Shown: piece by piece, positions 4,515-6,191 of the stretch
Layout of the letters: every line of letters begins with the position of its first letter
How positions within the stretch are numbered: the first letter of the stretch is position 1
NCBI GenBank assembly: GCA_030039575.1
Contig: JASHVH010000028.1
Location: 1 to 6,191 of the forward strand
Reading direction: 5' to 3'
From: Acidimicrobiales bacterium
GTDB lineage: Bacteria; Actinomycetota; Acidimicrobiia; Acidimicrobiales; Palsa-688
DNA length: 6,191 nucleotides
Notes under the pieces: model-generated
Database searches by the model: none
Seen by the model: the letters and a program-made list of their open reading frames with translations, nothing else
What the model was told of the DNA's origin: nothing
Made by a program: the position numbers and the translations under genes

Positions 4515-5766
4515 ACGGGGCGCGTGAAGGATCGCAGCACCCATTCCTTAGGGGGACCGGGTTGCCGTGTACACAGAAGAAGTCGTGAGAACAACACGTA
4601 CCGCAGGCATTGGCCTCCGCCGCCGAGCCGGAGCAAACGCCGGTGATCGCGCACACCCCGTATGGGCAGCACTTCGCGGTTTTAGGGTCGTAGCAACTGT
4701 AATTCGGGCCCGGGTAGGCCCAAATTGACGTCCACTCGCAGCATTCTTGGCCGGGCCCACAGCACGTGGCTCTTTCTGAACCGGCAGGCCCGCATTGCTT
4801 ATAGGTTCCGGGCAACGGGTGTATCGTGCATGCCGAGCAAGTGCCCCCCACACAATAGGGAGTCACACCCCCGCAGCGGTGGCCCGTACAGAGCCCGGAT
4901 ACGGGGTCGCAATAGCCCCCGCAGCAGTCTTCGCAGTGCCCGGAGCAGCAGGCCTGTCCAGGAGGGCATTGGTCGACGCAAGTCCCATTCTCACATGTCT
5001 GGCACTTCGGGTCGCAGCCTCGGCAGTACTGCCCATGTGCATTGCTGTACGGGATGGGGGCCGCGGTCCCTACCAAGTGCTGGCACTGTTCGGGGTCAGG
5101 GGGGGCACAGAAGCCCCCCTCGTTGCAGCATTCTGTCGGGTCGTCACAGTTTGACTGGCAGATGTTCTGACTGCAGGCCATGCACGGGTTGTTTTCAAAA
5201 CACAAGTCGCGACATGAGTTAGTTGTCGCGTCGTAGCGGGTGCATGCCTGTGGGCATGCGTCCCGACACGCACCCCCCTCGTTACTGGCGGCACGCACGC
5301 AGAACTGGCCTGGAGGGCAGCTATCAACGCACGTTTCGGTGCTCGGGTCGCATTCAAAGCAACTCGGCCCGCAGATGGGTACGCAGTAACCATAGTTGCA
5401 AAACTTGCACTTGCCGCACTCCGCTAACCTTCTCTCGGGGTTGCTGAGGCAGTCAAGCATCGCGTAGCTGCCGGCGTTGATGGCTGCCTGAACGCACTGG
5501 GCCTTGTTCGCGGGCAGCTCGGCCGCGCAACCTGCCTCCGCCCGAGCCTGCGTTTGCGCCCCGATCTCGCGGCACTCCTCGGGGATCGTCACGACTGACG
5601 AGCATTGAGCGCCCTGGGCGAAGGCGCGCCGGCTCGTCAGCCCGTAGGCAGCGGCCCCGGCGCTGACGGCTACGAGTGCCCGCGCCCCTAGCAGCAGCGC
5701 CTGGCGGCGGGTCAGCCGCCGGTCGGCGACCTCCCGCGCCAACTCGTCGAACCAGTGCTCTGTCAC
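4507..5766 (-). CDS. Tat-exported, extremely cysteine-rich protein (62 Cys)
   Basis: A 419-residue protein predicted to be exported by the twin-arginine pathway. T19-R20-R21-Q22-A23-L24 is the Tat motif (Ala replaces the usual Phe), followed by a hydrophobic stretch at 23-43 and a likely cleavage after AFA at 48-50. All 62 cysteines lie after residue 54, an even number, so the mature protein could hold up to 31 disulfides. A repeated module C-x2-C-x4/6-C-x3-C-x5-C occurs at 136-156, 195-213 and 255-273, with a partial copy at 120-132 and a looser one near 171-189. The C-terminal half carries many Cys-Cys pairs (273-274, 281-282, 335-336, 342-343, 366-367, 391-392, 410-411). This resembles EGF/furin-like or metal-binding Cys-rich surface proteins; function is unknown. 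The start is GTG at 5766, overlapping the previous stop as GTGA. It is apparently the last gene of a three-gene operon with a redoxin. Confidence 0.88.
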   Translation of the reverse strand: MTEHWFDELAREVADRRLTRRQALLLGARALVAVSAGAAAYGLTSRRAFAQGAQCSSVVTIPEECREIGAQTQARAEAGCAAELPANKAQCVQAAINAGSYAMLDCLSNPERRLAECGKCKFCNYGYCVPICGPSCFECDPSTETCVDSCPPGQFCVRAASNEGGACRDACPQACTRYDATTNSCRDLCFENNPCMACSQNICQSNCDDPTECCNEGGFCAPPDPEQCQHLVGTAAPIPYSNAHGQYCRGCDPKCQTCENGTCVDQCPPGQACCSGHCEDCCGGYCDPVSGLCTGHRCGGVTPYCVGGTCSACTIHPLPGTYKQCGPAGSERATCCGPGQECCEWTSIWAYPGPNYSCYDPKTAKCCPYGVCAITGVCSGSAAEANACGTCCSHDFFCVHGNPVPLRNGCCDPSRAPCG

Positions 5767-6050
5767 CCGCCCGCGCTATCTCCCGCCGAAGAGCGGGGCG
5801 GGGGATTACGCACGCACAGGGGGGGCAGGAGTTCTAGGAACAGGCAACGAGGCCGCCGCTGACCCGCATACATCGTCCCACCTGGTAGCCCGTCATCCGC
5901 GGCACCGCTCGGGCGACCGACGCTACGCTTGAAAGCGTGGCGGCGGGCCGTCGAGAGCGTCAGTTGGCAGCTGGGCGCCACGGCAGCGGGCACCAAGACG
6001 ACAGACAGGCTCAGGGCGAGCAACTCAGGCCGGGCCCGGCGCACCGTCAA
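5763..6050 (-). CDS. Small protein with hydrophobic N-terminus, between redoxin and Cys-rich genes
   Basis: A 95-residue ORF I do not recognise. The start is TTG at 6050, overlapping the stop of the redoxin gene as TTGA; GTG at 6044 is an alternative. Its TGA overlaps the GTG of the Cys-rich gene as GTGA. Two 4-base overlaps in a row and strong third-position G/C bias argue that it is translated. The N-terminus has basic residues then a hydrophobic run at about 10-26 (LLALSLSVVLVPAAVA), fitting a signal peptide or one membrane anchor. The rest is Arg/Pro/Gly rich with three cysteines (about 28, 69 and 78) and no clear domain; the tail is rich in Pro, Ser and Gly. It may be an exported partner or accessory of its neighbours. 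The frame stays open upstream to the window edge, so an in-frame overlap artefact is not excluded. Confidence 0.5.
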   Translation of the reverse strand: MTVRRARPELLALSLSVVLVPAAVAPSCQLTLSTARRHAFKRSVGRPSGAADDGLPGGTMYAGQRRPRCLFLELLPPLCVRNPPPRSSAGDSAGG

Positions 6051-6191
6051 CGGCCGACCGGGACTGGCTGTGGGTCGCCTCTTGCGCCGGCGAGTACGCC
6101 CGCCGCCCCAGCGAGTACCGCCGAGGCAACAAAGGCGTCCTCGACCAGTACACCCGTCGGCGTCCCTCTCGCCCCAAAGGCCCGCATTGCC
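6047..6191 (-). CDS. Redoxin / thioredoxin-like protein, C-terminus only (MauD/TlpA-like)
   Basis: The 48 visible residues, in the frame ending at TGA 6049-6047, begin AMRAFGARGTPTGVLVEDAFVAS and continue AVLAGAAGVLAGARGD to the end. FGARGTPTGVLV matches the conserved cis-proline segment of thioredoxin-fold proteins (xGVxGTPTxVLVDxxG), followed by the strand-helix ending typical of redoxins encoded beside MauE-like membrane proteins in actinobacteria. The active-site cysteines (CxxC) lie outside the window, so oxidase, reductase or isomerase activity cannot be judged. Its stop overlaps the start of the 95-residue ORF, making it the upstream gene of the operon that ends with the Cys-rich Tat protein. 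The thioredoxin-fold call is probable rather than certain because only about a third of such a protein is visible. Confidence 0.65.
   Translation of the reverse strand, partial: AMRAFGARGTPTGVLVEDAFVASAVLAGAAGVLAGARGDPQPVPVGR

Noticed and set aside
4725..5222. Long plus-strand frames inside the Cys-rich gene
   Set aside because: They are antisense shadows of a G+C-rich coding sequence; the Tat signal and patterned cysteines show that the minus strand is the real one.

Overview
This looks like chromosomal accessory DNA from a high-GC bacterium, most likely an actinobacterium-type organism. Most coding stretches favour G/C at third codon positions, TTG and GTG starts are frequent, and one gene encodes a twin-arginine-exported, extremely cysteine-rich protein of a kind I associate with Actinobacteria such as Thermoleophilia. 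The lineage is an inference from style, not from a marker gene. No RNA gene, insertion sequence or CRISPR array is visible.

Left part (1-3173), all on the minus strand and transcribed right to left: a LacI-family regulator (2059-3069), an extracellular sugar-type solute-binding protein (612-1922) and the N-terminal 174 residues of a MalF/UgpA-like permease (1-523, running off the left edge). Together they form a carbohydrate ABC-uptake locus with its own regulator placed first. Upstream of the regulator lie two copies of a 17-bp repeat whose core, TGTAATCGTTAACA, fits the consensus of LacI/CcpA-type operators. They are 43 bp apart, which suggests autoregulation. A weaker similar site and two inverted repeats lie between the regulator and the binding-protein gene. 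The binding protein has no cysteine, so it cannot be a lipoprotein.

Middle part (3174-4485): about 500 bases with no convincing intact gene, which include an 18-bp inverted repeat and a possible decayed coding region with a faint Nudix-like look. Three small plus-strand genes follow: a 63-residue DUF4177-like protein, a roughly 53-residue charged helical protein starting next to its stop, and an unrecognised 111-residue ORF, possibly preceded by a 15-codon leader ORF that overlaps its start.

Right part (4507-6191), minus strand and convergent with the middle genes: an apparent three-gene operon joined by two 4-base stop/start overlaps. It runs from the C-terminus of a redoxin/thioredoxin-like protein (6047-6191, cut by the right edge), through a 95-residue protein with a hydrophobic N-terminus (5763-6050), to a 419-residue Tat-signal protein with 62 cysteines (4507-5766). 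The combination of a thiol-redox protein and a disulfide-rich export substrate suggests a dedicated maturation and export module. This is the most interesting part of the window.
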